DNA from: Citrus sinensis
Lineage: Eukaryota; Streptophyta; Magnoliopsida; Sapindales; Rutaceae
NCBI RefSeq assembly: GCF_022201045.2
Contig: NC_068564.1
Location: 2,728,001 to 2,792,000 of the forward strand
Direction of reading: 5' to 3'
Length of the DNA stretch: 64,000 bases
The translations under genes were made by a program, and so were the position numbers. Numbering within the stretch: position 1 is the first letter of the stretch; every line of letters starts with the position of its first letter. Under the pieces are notes generated by a model. The model made no database searches. It saw only the letters and a list, made by a program, of their open reading frames with translations, and was not told the origin of the DNA. Positions 11,601-22,699 of this stretch are shown here, one piece after another.

Positions 11601-14060
11601 AAAAAAAATTGACATTTAGAAGAGGTTTAAATGCGTTTTAAAATTACTAAGGAGGTTTCGATTAGTTTCATCAAACATCACAGAGGTTATGCTTTTTTTT
11701 CCCCATATTAGGTCAAGCAATAACAATGAGGATGCTATCTAGCTAATCTCCTTAAAGTTTCAGTTAAAAATATAGCTTAGATTTTGAAAAATGTGAATAT
11801 CGGTTACTACTAACTATGCTTATGTGTCTTTTAACTAAGCACTTGAAAGGGAAGCATCCCAAAAGTTCTTTGATTAAGATTTTGCTTTGTTCGTGTAATT
11901 GTCGTCTTAACTAAAACGCCATTCTCATTTGGTTGTTAGGGTAAGAATGCGACAGTACGCGTGTGAATTGACGGATGTATTTGGTGACCCACGCGTGCCT
12001 GTCGATGCACGTGTGTGACATGTGTGAAGTGAAGCCATGTCGATAGACGCACCGCAATTAAATAATAAATATATGCATGCGCACGTGTGAAATTGCCTGC
12101 CGACCGTAGGGAACATGTGGTCGTTTATGTTAACATCATTTGGGGGAGGAAAAAGAACATTAATTGTTTTAAATGAATTGTGTAATATGTTTATTGGCAA
12201 AATTAATAATTTTAAAATGATCCTTGGGAGAAATTTTATGGGTTCAAATAGTCTCATTCTTCTAAAAAAGTTATTTAATAATTATGTTTTATTATTTTTT
12301 AAAAAATTAATTTTTTAATCTATATATTAAATAATTGCTAAATCATTATTACAAATAAAAAGATTAGATTGGCATTGTACTCAAAAAGAACGACTAAAGG
12401 TATATTTGCTTAATTAGATTGAGGAGAACCACCAATTGGTGTTTTTCTTTTACTTACACATGGTATGTATGAAGTTGTTTATTCCTACCTAATCATTATT
12501 TAGCTCTTTTCAAGAACTCATATGTACCAAGAAGAAAAAAAAATTGATAATAATTAAATAAAGTAGAATACATTTCATAAATTTATCAATTTTTTTTATA
12601 TAGAATGATGTTTTTTTTTTTAAGTTTTGAAATAAATTGCAAAAGAGAGGTTCTCGCATTATACATTTCATAAAATCCTCCCAGATGATTACTATGTTAG
12701 GATTTTTTTTTTTTATTTACAATGTGGGCTACTTTTTTTCCCGAATTGTTTACAATCTACATGATTATTTTATTATATGAAATCAAATAAGAATTTAACT
12801 ATACATGTTTATGGTACAACCATATGTCCATCAAGACTAATTCGGAAAAAATACACTAGCACTAATATTGATGTGGAGATATATACACTAATATTTATAT
12901 TTTTTACTTTTAATTTTTTTAAGATAACAAAAGCCTGCCGCTAAAACAAGGCCTTAGTGGCATGGAGGCGTTTGATAAAATGTGAGTAATTTTTTTAGGA
13001 ATATTATCATTTTAACACTTAATATTTTTTGATATATCACTTTATCACTAAAATTTTTTGACAATTGTTTTTTTCTACTTAATGTTTTAGTTTTTGTCAT
13101 TTTACTACCAAATCGTAAGTCTACTAAAAAATTACTAATGCCATAGGGGTATCTAAGAATTTCAGTCATATTCAACATTTTAAAAATTTCACAAGGTATA
13201 ATATTTATAATTTCATTAATTATTTATATATATATATAATCAGTTGGTAAAGAGATTATTTCTTTGTATGATAATCAGGATTCAGGGCTGTTTTTAAAAA
13301 ATTTTAAAAATGTTGGGAGCGGTAATTTTATAAACGTTGCTGTAACAGTTAATAGATTGAGTGAAATGATCACTATAGTGGCAATTGTGTGAAATTGAAA
13401 ACGTTGCATTTTGGTAATAAAATTAATAAATTTTCTCAAAATTTTGCCCGGCTAAGCCTTCAAAAAGTTTACCGATTAGTTTGAACTCAAATATCTAATC
13501 ATATAAACTGTTTGAAAATTATTCCATTAAATATTTAGAGATAACATTTAGATGCTGTGTATATATATATATATATATACCACGGCCGCGATAATCGGAG
13601 TGGATAAGATTTCCAGAATAGAAACTTTCTAAAAATTATAATATTAATTTTCTGAAGGAAATCAAAAGAATTTGCGAGGAAAGTAACGTTATGTAGCGCA
13701 AGTGCACGGAAGGGCAGTGCTTCCAAAACGACAAACGTGTCCCCAGACGCGCATATTAAGTGGGAAAAGCAGACTCAAAGATTTGGGTCAGTGGGGGACG
13801 GTGATACAAAATCGACACGTGTAGGGTTGGCCCTACTCTTTTTCAGATCGTACGGTGGAATCTAGCTGAAAAGAGGCCAGTTGTATCGGTGTTTCCATTT
13901 ACGTGACAGCTTACAGCTTTGCCTTTGATTGACATACGTGGGGTGGAGGGCAGAGCACCTCGTGTCATTATCCGTATCCTGATATTCTCCCCCGATAAAG
14001 AACGATAATAATTAATTGGGTCCGCCTAAGTTACATTTAACGTAACTTACGGCTGACCCA
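8640..14060. other. Gene-poor intergenic DNA
   Basis: No gene model can be supported over about 5.4 kb. Slightly GC-richer patches at 8680-9020, 9640-9840 and 11935-12120 hold short open frames without recognisable similarity. A (TA)n run lies at about 13558-13580. GC-richer, G-box-like sequences such as GACACGTGT occur at about 13700-13990. Confidence 0.5.
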
Positions 14061-14061
14061 C

Positions 14062-14250
14062 AAATTATCATTTTACACCCTATACTCTATATTATTTATT
14101 ATTTATTTATAAGTATTATAAAATTTTCTGTCTTGTAAAATTTCGTTGAACAAGGGATTCAACGAAATTTTATAAGACAAAACGTTTTATAATTCTTATG
14201 AATAAATTATAAATAATATAAAGCATAGGGGGCTAATTGATATTTCAATT
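14062..14250. repeat. Long near-perfect hairpin (foldback MITE)
   Basis: Two arms of about 85-90 bp (14062-14150 and 14158-14250) are inverted complements separated by only 7 bases. The innermost 30 bp differ at very few positions (arm end TAAAATTTCGTTGAA). No protein is encoded. The structure fits a foldback MITE, and its transcript would fold into a long stem of the kind that gives rise to siRNAs or young miRNAs. Confidence 0.75.
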
Positions 14251-14259
14251 TATAAATAT

Positions 14260-15070
14260 TTTGGATTTAATTAGATAAAAAGATTTTATAGCCGCATGCC
14301 GTCCGTGACATTATTATATATTTATATTAATTGGATGATCAATTTTACTAAATTATCGTAGAAGCCCTTGACGGGTGAGCACGGCCGCAGCATCCGCAAG
14401 CGACTATTCGGATTAGGTTCGAGCAGCTAGAGGTAGCTGCCTGAAAAAGCAGATGCAATATGATTGAACGCACATTGTCTGGCTGTGCCACTTGTGGGTT
14501 GCTTTTGAACTGTCGGACAAAATTAGGCAGCCAGCAATTTGTGAAGCTTTTAAAGTTTTACAATGGATGGAATTTGAAACTTGTAAGGAACCAATCAAAA
14601 AGAAAATGGAAGTGCACCAGTAGCAACTTGCATTAATGCAAGATTCGTCATGCACGTCACACTAAAGCCATTGACAACTTGATGATCATTGTCAAAAGTC
14701 CAACACGATTTTCATAAGAAAAGAGAGACGTAACGTAACGATCATCTTCTGAATTTAACAATTCGAATGAAGCAATGTTTTGATTCAATCGTAGACAACA
14801 GCTCGAATGGAAAATCGGCCAAACCCTTAAGTTATTACAAGAACAAGAAAGGTGTGGCCGTTGTGTTTATTGCATTATTTAATAATAATCAGCGTCGTTA
14901 CAGGATGTTTCAAACGGTTCCTTTCTTCCTAGAGTGCAATTCACTACGTAATAGGTCCATCCAATCAGAGGATGTTCAAGTTTGCCAGAGGCAGCAGCTC
15001 CAAGCTCCAAGCAGATAGATCATCGTAACAAAAGTTTTTCATATTTCATGCATCGATGACTTTGTACGCC
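14260..15070. other. Intergenic DNA downstream of the SR gene
   Basis: Short open frames exist on both strands (14413-14655 and 14767-15018) but show no domain, conserved motif or neighbour support. I do not call a gene. Confidence 0.45.
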
Positions 15071-15074
15071 TAAG

Positions 15075-15080
15075 TTTATT
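15075..15080 (-). terminator. Candidate polyadenylation signal of the SR gene
   Basis: AATAAA on the minus strand, about 550 bp after the SR stop codon. It is followed by TG-rich sequence. It would place the 115-bp duplication at 15266-15495 inside the 3' untranslated region. Confidence 0.4.
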
Positions 15081-15265
15081 TACATTCCAATTCAAGAATG
15101 AAACCCAAATTTGCTGAAACACAAACCATTGAAAACGACATGATTTCACACACCCAGACCATTTCGAAGAATGAGCCTCAGCCGAAACCGGTGAGATGCT
15201 ACGCATTCATCCACACAGCATAACTCTGTAAGATTTGATCCCCACAGAAGCATAAGATCATTTAC

Positions 15266-15495
15266 GATAAAATGCATAAATGAAGTGAAATCAAGGTGAT
15301 GCATAACAACATCATACAAATGGCTACTTAGTTCATTACCAACAATTAAAATCGTTCTTGAAGTTTTCAAGCAGAGACATGATAAAATGCATTAACAAAG
15401 TGAAATTAAGGTGATGCATAACAACATACTCCATACAAATGGCTACTTAGTTCATTACCAACAATTAAAATCGTTCTTGAAGTTTGAGCAGAGAC
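15266..15495. repeat. 115-bp tandem duplication
   Basis: Two direct copies, 15266-15380 and 15381-15495, share long identical blocks such as TACAAATGGCTACTTAGTTC and differ by a few substitutions and small indels. They lie 134-363 bp beyond the SR stop, probably in its 3' untranslated region. Confidence 0.9.
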
Positions 15496-15628
15496 AGCTC
15501 TAAACTAGAAACTGAACTAATTAGGACCTACATCACAAGTTCCAAAGCAGATATTACGATCTAATTGGGATGGTTGCTGTAAAATGGCCTGGTCAGTTCT
15601 GTGACCAGGGCTCCTCTGGGAACCATGT

Positions 15629-18600
15629 TCAGTCCTCGGCTGGAGGTGAACGACTGCAAAACAGAGAGCATGGAGAGAAATATGTCAATTAAAGATATGA
15701 TGGCTAAAAAACAAGCAGAACATAAATCAAAGATGACCAAACAAACCTGCGGTATCTCTCATTGATAGGGCTGTCAGCTCCATCATAACCAGGGCTATCC
15801 CTAGGTTCAGGCATTGAATTTGGACTGGGAACACGACCATTGTCAGGGCTAGGCCTCTCTCTTCTATAGGGACTTCGGCTGCCTCCACGACCATTTTCAG
15901 GACTAGGCCTCTCTCTTTCATATGGACTGCGGCTGGGGCCACGACCATTGTTAGGACTAGGTTTCCCCTTACGATAAGGACTAGGACTGGATCCATGACC
16001 ATTCTCAGGACTACCTCTGTCCCTCCGATAAGGACTACGGCTAGGGCCTCGACCATGACCAATAGCAGCTCTCTCTTTCTTGTAAGGACTGCGGCTGGAG
16101 TTACGACCGTAATCAGGGCTACCCCGATCCCTCCTATAGGGACTTGGGCTTCTAACACGACCATAATCAGGGCTACCCCTCTCTCTCCTGTAAGGACTTC
16201 GGCTAGAGCCACGGCCATAATCAGGACTACCTCTTTCCCTTCTATAGGGACTTGGAGATCTCCTCCTACCCCTATCTGGTGACCTATCACGATTTCTATC
16301 AGGACTGTGTCCATTTCTCCGGTCATCGTCATCACGAACTGCATATTCCACTGAAATAACTCGATCCGTCAACTTGCTGTACAAAAACAACAGTCCAGTA
16401 TGATTATTTAAAAAACCAGGGACAGTTGAGAAAACTGTAATTCAGACCCAAAAAAAAAAAAAACATAAATAAGACTAATTAAAATCTACCTCATGTTTGT
16501 AGCATCCAATGCTCTGGTGGCATCCTCCTGCACTTCATATTGAACAAATGCAAAATTCCTTCTGATCCTAACACTTATTATTTTTCCATATGGCTCAAAG
16601 TGCCTTTCTAAGTCCCTGGTGCGCGTATGATATGGATCAAAATTAATGACAAACAAGGTCTTTGAAGGTCTTGTATTTGTTGAAGGTCTTCTTGCGCTTG
16701 AACCCCCCCCAGGCCTTCTGATTCCTCGTTCATGCTACAACACAGAAAAAAAGAGCTTAAATAAGATGATTAATCAACACTATAAATATAAGATTAAAGA
16801 AAAATATCAATATTAGAACTAGCAATGACATTACCTTTGTCCATTCAACACGAAGTCTGCGTCCCTTACGACCGAATTCAGTTCGATCGAGCCCTCGAAT
16901 TGCATCCTCAGCATCTCTCTCATCATCCATATAGATAAATGCAAATCCTACATTACAAGCAAGAAAATAAACAAGGTTTAATAAACATTTTTTTTTGTCA
17001 TTTTCTATGAATGTTAACAACGGGACAACAAAGTTGAGGATCCTCCCACCAAAGGAATCTTCACTATGAGATGGCATTTTCCTCTTCAGCAACATACAAA
17101 CCACCTAAACTCCTACCTCAGAATAAAAAATTTGGCAACCTCCGTGAAATCTATAAACTAAGTGACCAGCAAAAGTAGTAACAGACCTTCTGAGATGTAT
17201 TAAGTGATGTCAAGGAACAAGATTCCAAAAGTGGATGTCTCATGGGAGGTCAATGGATAGAGTGCCTTCCCCATCTATTCTGTTGCCTCTGCTGTGAGGT
17301 CGGCAATGTTTCTAGCTTGAAACATGTCTGAAATTGGAGGCTGGGCAAAAGTCATGAGGAATGAAAAGGCAATAAAAATGTGGGATGGTTGTGCCTTTCC
17401 GGATGAGAGTGACTCTTCTTGAGAACAAGAAGAGGATGCTCGTCACAGGCAGTTAATGAAATTCTGATGTGTGCATCCATTAGCCAGGAGTATGGATATC
17501 CCAAGAAAATCCTGCGTCAAAGAAAATGTTGAGTATGGGGGTTTATGTTTCAAAAAAGATACTTGCTTTTTTTCTCAAACATATCCTGAACCCCCACTGG
17601 ATCTCAACAAGGGATAGTTGCTGTTTCCAAGTACACGCTCTGGATCACGTAAGGATATAGAGCTGAACGATTAAGACGATGAAACTGCCACCTTCATGGA
17701 TGGGACATAGGACCCACCAGACTGCCATGTCACTGAAGGACGTCACTGCCTTTATACGAATTGTGTGGTGTAAAGGATCATCTATGTCCTTTCAAGATAA
17801 TACGCTGACAGATTATAAGGATTGAGATCATTTATGTTTTTTCATGCGTGGAGTTCAATTACACATTATATGGATAAAGGTCATTTTAAATCCACAATGA
17901 TGAACACATTCACCTACTACACCAACTTACAAAATAGTAGTTCCATTCAAAATATGACCATAGAACGTACAACATAGCAAGTACTCAAACAACATCTTTT
18001 GCACGTTTCTTCAATTGGGGGGGGGGGGAGTTCAAATACAGCAGAACCTCAATAAATTAACAGCATCAGGACCAACAAATTTTATTAATTAAGCAAATAT
18101 TAATTAATCAAGTTATAATTTGGCATGTTGACCCAAGTGGAGATTCGCAAAACCTATTATTTAATAGAGGTTTTTAATTTATCAAGGTTCTACCATACAA
18201 GAGTTTGGTTTGATAAGCACTGCAACACAAAATCATTTATACAACATAAATTAAATTATTTAAGCTCATTTCATAAAAGACTGCAAACTTTCTGAAACTT
18301 TTTTGTCGTGATACTATACTATTAAAAGTTTTGATACTCAAAATCGGTGATGTTTTGAAGTTACAAAGTTCTTTAAAAGATTCATTTGCTTGCCTGCGAT
18401 AATAAATCTTCCATGTCCCTAAAAACTCATTCAATCCTACAATTTCTGAGCAAACTTTACATTTCTTGTCCAGCTAACTTTCAACAAGAAAGCTGCAATA
18501 ATAGCCTAACAAAACCATAATAGAACAATGTTAGGAGAACAGGCAAGCTTACCAGACTTCATATCCACTCTATCAACTTTTCCATATCTTCTGAAAAGCC

Positions 18601-18661
18601 GCTCCAGATCAGACTGACGAGCATCATACTCAAAGTTCCCACAGAAGATAGGCCTCATCAT
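15629..18661 (-). CDS. RS41: RS40/RS41-like serine/arginine-rich splicing factor
   Basis: Nuclear pre-mRNA splicing factor of the plant-specific RS subfamily: two RRMs plus an RS-rich tail that binds RNA and recruits spliceosome parts. Coding exons are 18553-18661, 16835-16947, 16490-16734, 15747-16376 and 15629-15653 (1122 bp, 373 residues if the first of two adjacent ATGs is used). RRM1 begins [20 protein letters not shown] and continues in exon 2 with [20 protein letters not shown]2 holds [19 protein letters not shown] and [17 protein letters not shown]. The tail is eight 18-residue [18 protein letters not shown] units and ends SRSPPAED, matching the Arabidopsis RS40/RS41 layout. All junctions are GT-AG. 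A separate 5' untranslated exon is likely (ends at 19316). The symbol is a best guess between RS40 and RS41. Intron 1 is unusually long and is described separately. Confidence 0.93.
15827..16258 (-). repeat. Coding minisatellite: eight 54-bp units in the RS domain
   Basis: Eight in-frame tandem units of 54 bp encode 18-residue repeats of the form S-x-SPY-(R/K)(R/K)-x-R-x-SP-(D/E)(Y/N)GR-x-x. Repetition also keeps other frames open, which explains long spurious frames on both strands here. Unit number is likely to vary between alleles. Confidence 0.9.
16948..18552 (-). other. Long first coding intron of the SR gene
   Basis: A 1605-bp intron interrupts RRM1 between codons for MKSG and FAFIY; all other coding introns of the gene are below about 115 bp. 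In plant RS-subfamily SR genes a long RRM1 intron is the known site of conserved alternative splicing that inserts premature stops. The stretch 17150-17870 is clearly less AT-rich than the rest and could contain such an alternative exon, but I could not define one. A small MITE lies at 18041-18194. Confidence 0.7.
18041..18194. mobile_element. Short MITE in the SR intron
   Basis: A 154-bp element with inverted ends: left GCAGAACCTCAATAAATTAA, right (reverse complement) GGTAGAACCTTGATAAATTA. It is flanked by a possible 5-bp duplication, ATACA. No coding capacity. Confidence 0.65.
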
Positions 18662-19315
18662 AGCTACTAACAAAATGAGACAAACTTTTTACTGCATTTC
18701 TTAAGTAAAAATGAAAAAAAAAAAAAAAACAAATACCACAAGAACAAAGCACTGGTTCTTAAGATATATTGACCAATTTACATCAATAGGAGACAAAATC
18801 ATCATTTCCCCATTCAAAATTATACAAAATATTCACCCATTTCCTTTACATGCTCTTGTAATATACTTAAAATCGGTTATTTTCCATAAAGAAAACAAGC
18901 GTGAAATCATCTTCAGGCATAAGGCGAATAAATGTACAGTAAATTCTACATGCCATAAAACCAAAGATATGTTATAGCAATTTTTTATTCATCATACAAA
19001 ATCAATTATATCACAAACAAAGATGTAAAAGACTAGCAAGATCCAGATCAATTGTACAAAAAGATTCAGATAAACACCAATCAAGATCTAGATCTACAGT
19101 AAAACAAATCATAAAACTCAGATCTGAGCATATCTTGACGCTTAGTACTAACAAACTGAAGACAAACCGTAACAACCAATTGAAATCCTTAAATCTACCT
19201 ACTTTTCTTTCCTTTTCTCGCGTTTTCTCGGTAACCGAAACGCTAGAGAATACGAACGAAATTTAACAGTTAAACGGAAGGAAAGAAAAAAGTTAGTGAG
19301 CCGTTCGGAGTTTAC

Positions 19316-19390
19316 CTTCGAAAGCGGCGATTGATAGCTGTGAATGTGATCTTCGAAAACCTAGAACGTAAAGTCTTCTAGGGAGATATT
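19316..19390 (-). other. Probable 5' untranslated exon of the SR gene
   Basis: On the minus strand a good donor, GAAG|GTAAAC, lies at 19316/19315, and a matching acceptor, TTTTGTTAG|TAGCT, at 18667/18666 sits 5 bp before the start codon. The implied 650-bp intron would separate a leader exon from the first coding exon, which is common in SR genes. The upstream end of the exon is approximate. Confidence 0.55.
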
Positions 19391-19399
19391 TTTTTTGAA

Positions 19400-21743
19400 C
19401 CGGCCAAACAGAGTGTGAATAAACAATTAACAGATAATGACATTGATATACGGAGACCGATTTAGACATAGCCTTTTCTTTCTTGTTATTTACCAAAGTA
19501 GCCTTTTTGTTGAAAAGTTCGTAAATTCAAAATTGACCCCAAATTGATCGTATTATTTCACATTTACCCCTCGTATTATGACCCATCATATGTTAGTGCA
19601 CCATCATATTGTAATTAAGTTTTATTTTTTTAATTTTACGTTTAACTTTTTTTAATGTTTCATTAGAGAGTACAATATAAATAGTGATAAATATAATAAA
19701 ATATGTACGATAAATAAACTCAGCAGATTACTTGAACTCTTAACTTTATTTTTTTAATTTTTTATTTAGCTTCCTTAATATTTGAATCTGGATAGCCAAC
19801 CAAGTAAAACTATTTAAATCAACTCAACCAATCCTTTGGGGGCAAAATATAATAATACTTATAATATAAAATTTAATGGTTAAATATTTGAGTTTATGTT
19901 CGGCAACTAAAATAAAAATATTTATATTCTGCACTCGGCTCACCGAAACTCATATCCATGTGAGTGAGTGAGAAAATAGTTTATGATATGACTAATGTGT
20001 GATTCTCGTCACGTGTTAGAAAATTAACATAATCTTAGAATTATTTATGTCGGTTTTTATATATCTAAATAATATAATTAATCATGTTTGACATACAAAT
20101 ATAATGGGTACAATAAGTCAATAGCTTAATTATCTTTTACAAGTGGTAATAGCAGATTATGATTCATCATCACAAATTGACAAAAGAGAAAAAGTCACCG
20201 ACTAATAAACAGTACTTAATTACTGGGCATGAATGGGGCATTTAGTGAAAGGTGTCTTTATGAAGAAAAGGTATTTAATTTGGGTGCAAAATGAAATAAG
20301 GATTTGTGGAATCGCGATGTATAAAATAATAATTTAGGAGGCAGGGGTTTTTCTTAATAAGATAATAAATCAATAATAGAGAGAGAGAACGGGGCGGACA
20401 AATATAAATAAAAAAATAAAAATAAACGAAACTTCAAGGGCAAGTTGCTTGCCATGGGCCCAAGTGCTCCTACCAATCTGCGCTGTAGCAAAAAATATCT
20501 CAGCAGCGACGAGTTGGGAGACTTAAGAGTGAATTCGTACACTGGTCTGAATATTTCATCACATCTCATTTATCTTTTTATCATTTTCAGTGGCGAGGCT
20601 AGCAACAATTTTTTTGGGTGGGTTGGATTGTTTTAATTAATATTTTTTTTAATTGTTTGAGAGAATTTATTAATAAAAAATTAAAAAACGCACTTAATAA
20701 AAAATAGAATAAGTCATTTTTTTAGAATATTTATTTTGTACAAAGGAAATTATTGAAATTTGTAATTGCTATTTAATTTTAATTTTAAAAACTTAAACTT
20801 AGACAGGGAGTAAGATTGGTAAATTGTGGACCTGAGCAGGGACTTAAAAAACCCAGGGCCAAGCTCTTATTATTATTAAAAAGCCCAGGCCTTTTAAAAG
20901 CTTAGGCTGGACCTAGGCTTAAAGGGTATGGGCTTTTCATTATTTATCAAATACATTTTTTTAAAGTAAAAAAAATAAAATTAAAGAAAATTATCCAATA
21001 CGAAATAGAATAATAATTTAATACATAAAATATTAATAACATAATATAATAAGTCACAAATTTTAATATATAAAAATATTAATTTAATATTTTGAGTTAT
21101 TTTTCTTATTTTAATTTGATTTATTTTTTTATTTATAAATACAGATTTTGTAGGACCTTAACCCAGCCTAACATATGCGGGCTTTATAATTTTCAGCCAT
21201 ATTTAGACCCAACTTATGCGGGTTGGGCTTCAAACTTGCAAGCCAGGGCCAGGGATGGGTAGATAGTTCTATGATGACTCAGTCATGATATTTGAATCAT
21301 AATGAGTTGAATATGTTTTCAAATTATAAATCTGTTGAAACTTCACCTATAAATTTTGTTATGGTGCAATCCGGATCTTAGGACCTATAAAAAAGAAAAA
21401 AAAATGAAAATTTCAAATGCTATACGTATAACAATTTGGATTTATCTTGAAATAATTGCAATTCTTTCTTCTTCTTTTTTCATCATAATACTTATAGAGA
21501 CTTGAACTTCTTTACACATGTGTAAAGAGTGGGGAAAAAGAAGAAGAAGTGGTTTATCACTTGATTTATGATTCCAAACTTGGTATTTGATTTAAGTGCC
21601 ATCACAAAAATTTTTAAAAACGAGTTATGTGTGATGGAAAAACTTCAGGTATATATGATAAATTATCGATGGTAAAATTTATTTGTTTTAAAGAAATTAT
21701 CATGCTTACCAAATAATGTTGTAATTTCATTATCCACAAATGA
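19400..21743. other. Intergenic DNA with repeat-like stretches
   Basis: No gene is supported. Sequence at about 20589 (CAGTGGCGAGGCTAGC) resembles the start of common plant repeats. The stretch 20830-21260 contains GGCCAGGCCT-like motifs repeated in both orientations, as in hAT subterminal regions, but I found no target duplication. A short open frame at 20354-20569 has no recognisable similarity. Confidence 0.45.
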
Positions 21744-21806
21744 TAGTTTAGTTGATTAGCCTCTTGTCATAGAAGTAATATCAAATATCAACGGTTCAAA
21801 TTCAAG
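21744..21806 (+). mobile_element. SINE-like Pol III promoter (A and B boxes)
   Basis: The sequence TAGTTTAGTTGATTAGCC (A-box-like) is followed 29 bp later by ACGGTTCAAATTCAAG (B-box-like), the spacing of tRNA-derived SINE heads. There is no tRNA cloverleaf. A (TA)n run follows at 21840-21860. Boundaries of the whole element are unknown. Confidence 0.45.
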
Positions 21807-22103
21807 CAGTACGTTAAACATATATAAGTTAGCATCATATGTATATATATATATATATATCAGTGACCAATATTGACGAAGGAATTAATGCTATTAATTA
21901 GAACCTCACAGACTAAAGGACTAATGACGTAAAATTCTGACTTGACAAGTGTGATTCAAACTTGCGACACCATGAAATAAACCTATAGCTCTAGTACATA
22001 TATATATATCAAGATTGATTGTTGTCATATACAAGGATCGAAATGGCCATAATTGCCTTCTTGACGATGATCTGCATAAACACTGCTGCTGAAAACGAGT
22101 TGA

Positions 22104-22680
22104 TTAAATATCTTGAACGTGATGACGAAGCTCTTGTGCATGAGAACCGAGAACAGCAATTTCAGCTCTGGCCTTTACCAGCTGGCTCTCCGCATTGTGT
22201 ATCTGTTGTTGCAGAAGGCTGATCATTCTAACACATCCGTAAACTGGATCTTGAACTCGACACTCTGCCTCAATGCAAATGGCATCTGCTGCTTCCGCTC
22301 GTAGCTCCACTGGCAGGTCCTGTTTCATTAATAACGTAAGCATTTAAATAACTCAAAACAATTGGCGGGTTTGAACTCCAGGCCTCTTGTATTTTACCAA
22401 CTAAACTAGTTCGCTTCCACAAAATATTTGGTATTTTTTAGATTATAAAACTTGAGCAAAGAAATAAAATTAACTAATGTACACAGCATACACAGGGTTT
22501 GTAAAATATATTGATAAATAATACCTGAAGCATATTTCCAACTTTGCTGGAGCCATAGATTTTGTGAACGCAAGCGAATCTATGAGGGTCATTGGCAGGG
22601 AAATAAGGAGCGAAAATGCAATCTGACGGGCATCTTCTTCTCAGATGTCTGCAAGCTGCACAGCGACTAGAAGTTGACAT
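22104..22680 (-). CDS. LOB-domain (LBD) transcription factor, LBD23/24-like
   Basis: Plant-specific DNA-binding protein of the LATERAL ORGAN BOUNDARIES DOMAIN family. Exon 1 is 22525-22680 (52 codons) and exon 2 is 22104-22319 (71 codons plus stop), giving 123 residues with a phase-0 GT-AG junction. The zinc-binding C block is CAACRHLRRRCPSDC (7-21, CX2CX6CX3C). The GAS block runs through FACVHKIYGSSKVGNML (35-51). A leucine-zipper-like stretch follows, with L54 at the exon start, then DPVYGCV. The frame extends upstream only to a TTG; the first ATG gives MSTSSRCAAC, the usual type of start. There is almost no C-terminal tail, as in the short LBD23/24 branch. Class I LBD factors act in organ boundary and lateral organ development; the exact role here is not evident. 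A SINE-like head lies in the intron. Confidence 0.92.
22365..22415 (-). mobile_element. SINE-like A/B boxes inside the LBD intron
   Basis: On the minus strand GCGAACTAGTTTAGTTGGTA (A-box-like) is followed by GGAGTTCAAACCCGCC (B-box-like), close to the tRNA consensus for both boxes and at tRNA-like spacing. No acceptor-stem pairing is seen, so I read it as a tRNA-derived SINE head rather than a tRNA gene. Confidence 0.5.
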
Positions 22681-22699
22681 AATCGCTTGCAAATATCTT

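Noticed and set aside
13237..13290. Possible tRNA or SINE (AATCAGTTGGTAAAGAGAT)
   Set aside because: The A-box-like part is good but no convincing B box or cloverleaf follows.
15727..16344. Long alternative frames over the SR repeat region (both strands)
   Set aside because: They are by-products of the 54-bp coding repeat; the RS frame joins correctly to RRM exons and ends in SRSPPAED.
16757..17104. ORF running through an SR exon into intron 1
   Set aside because: The part from 16948 upward is intron; the GATTTGC acceptor junction and family alignment define the exon.
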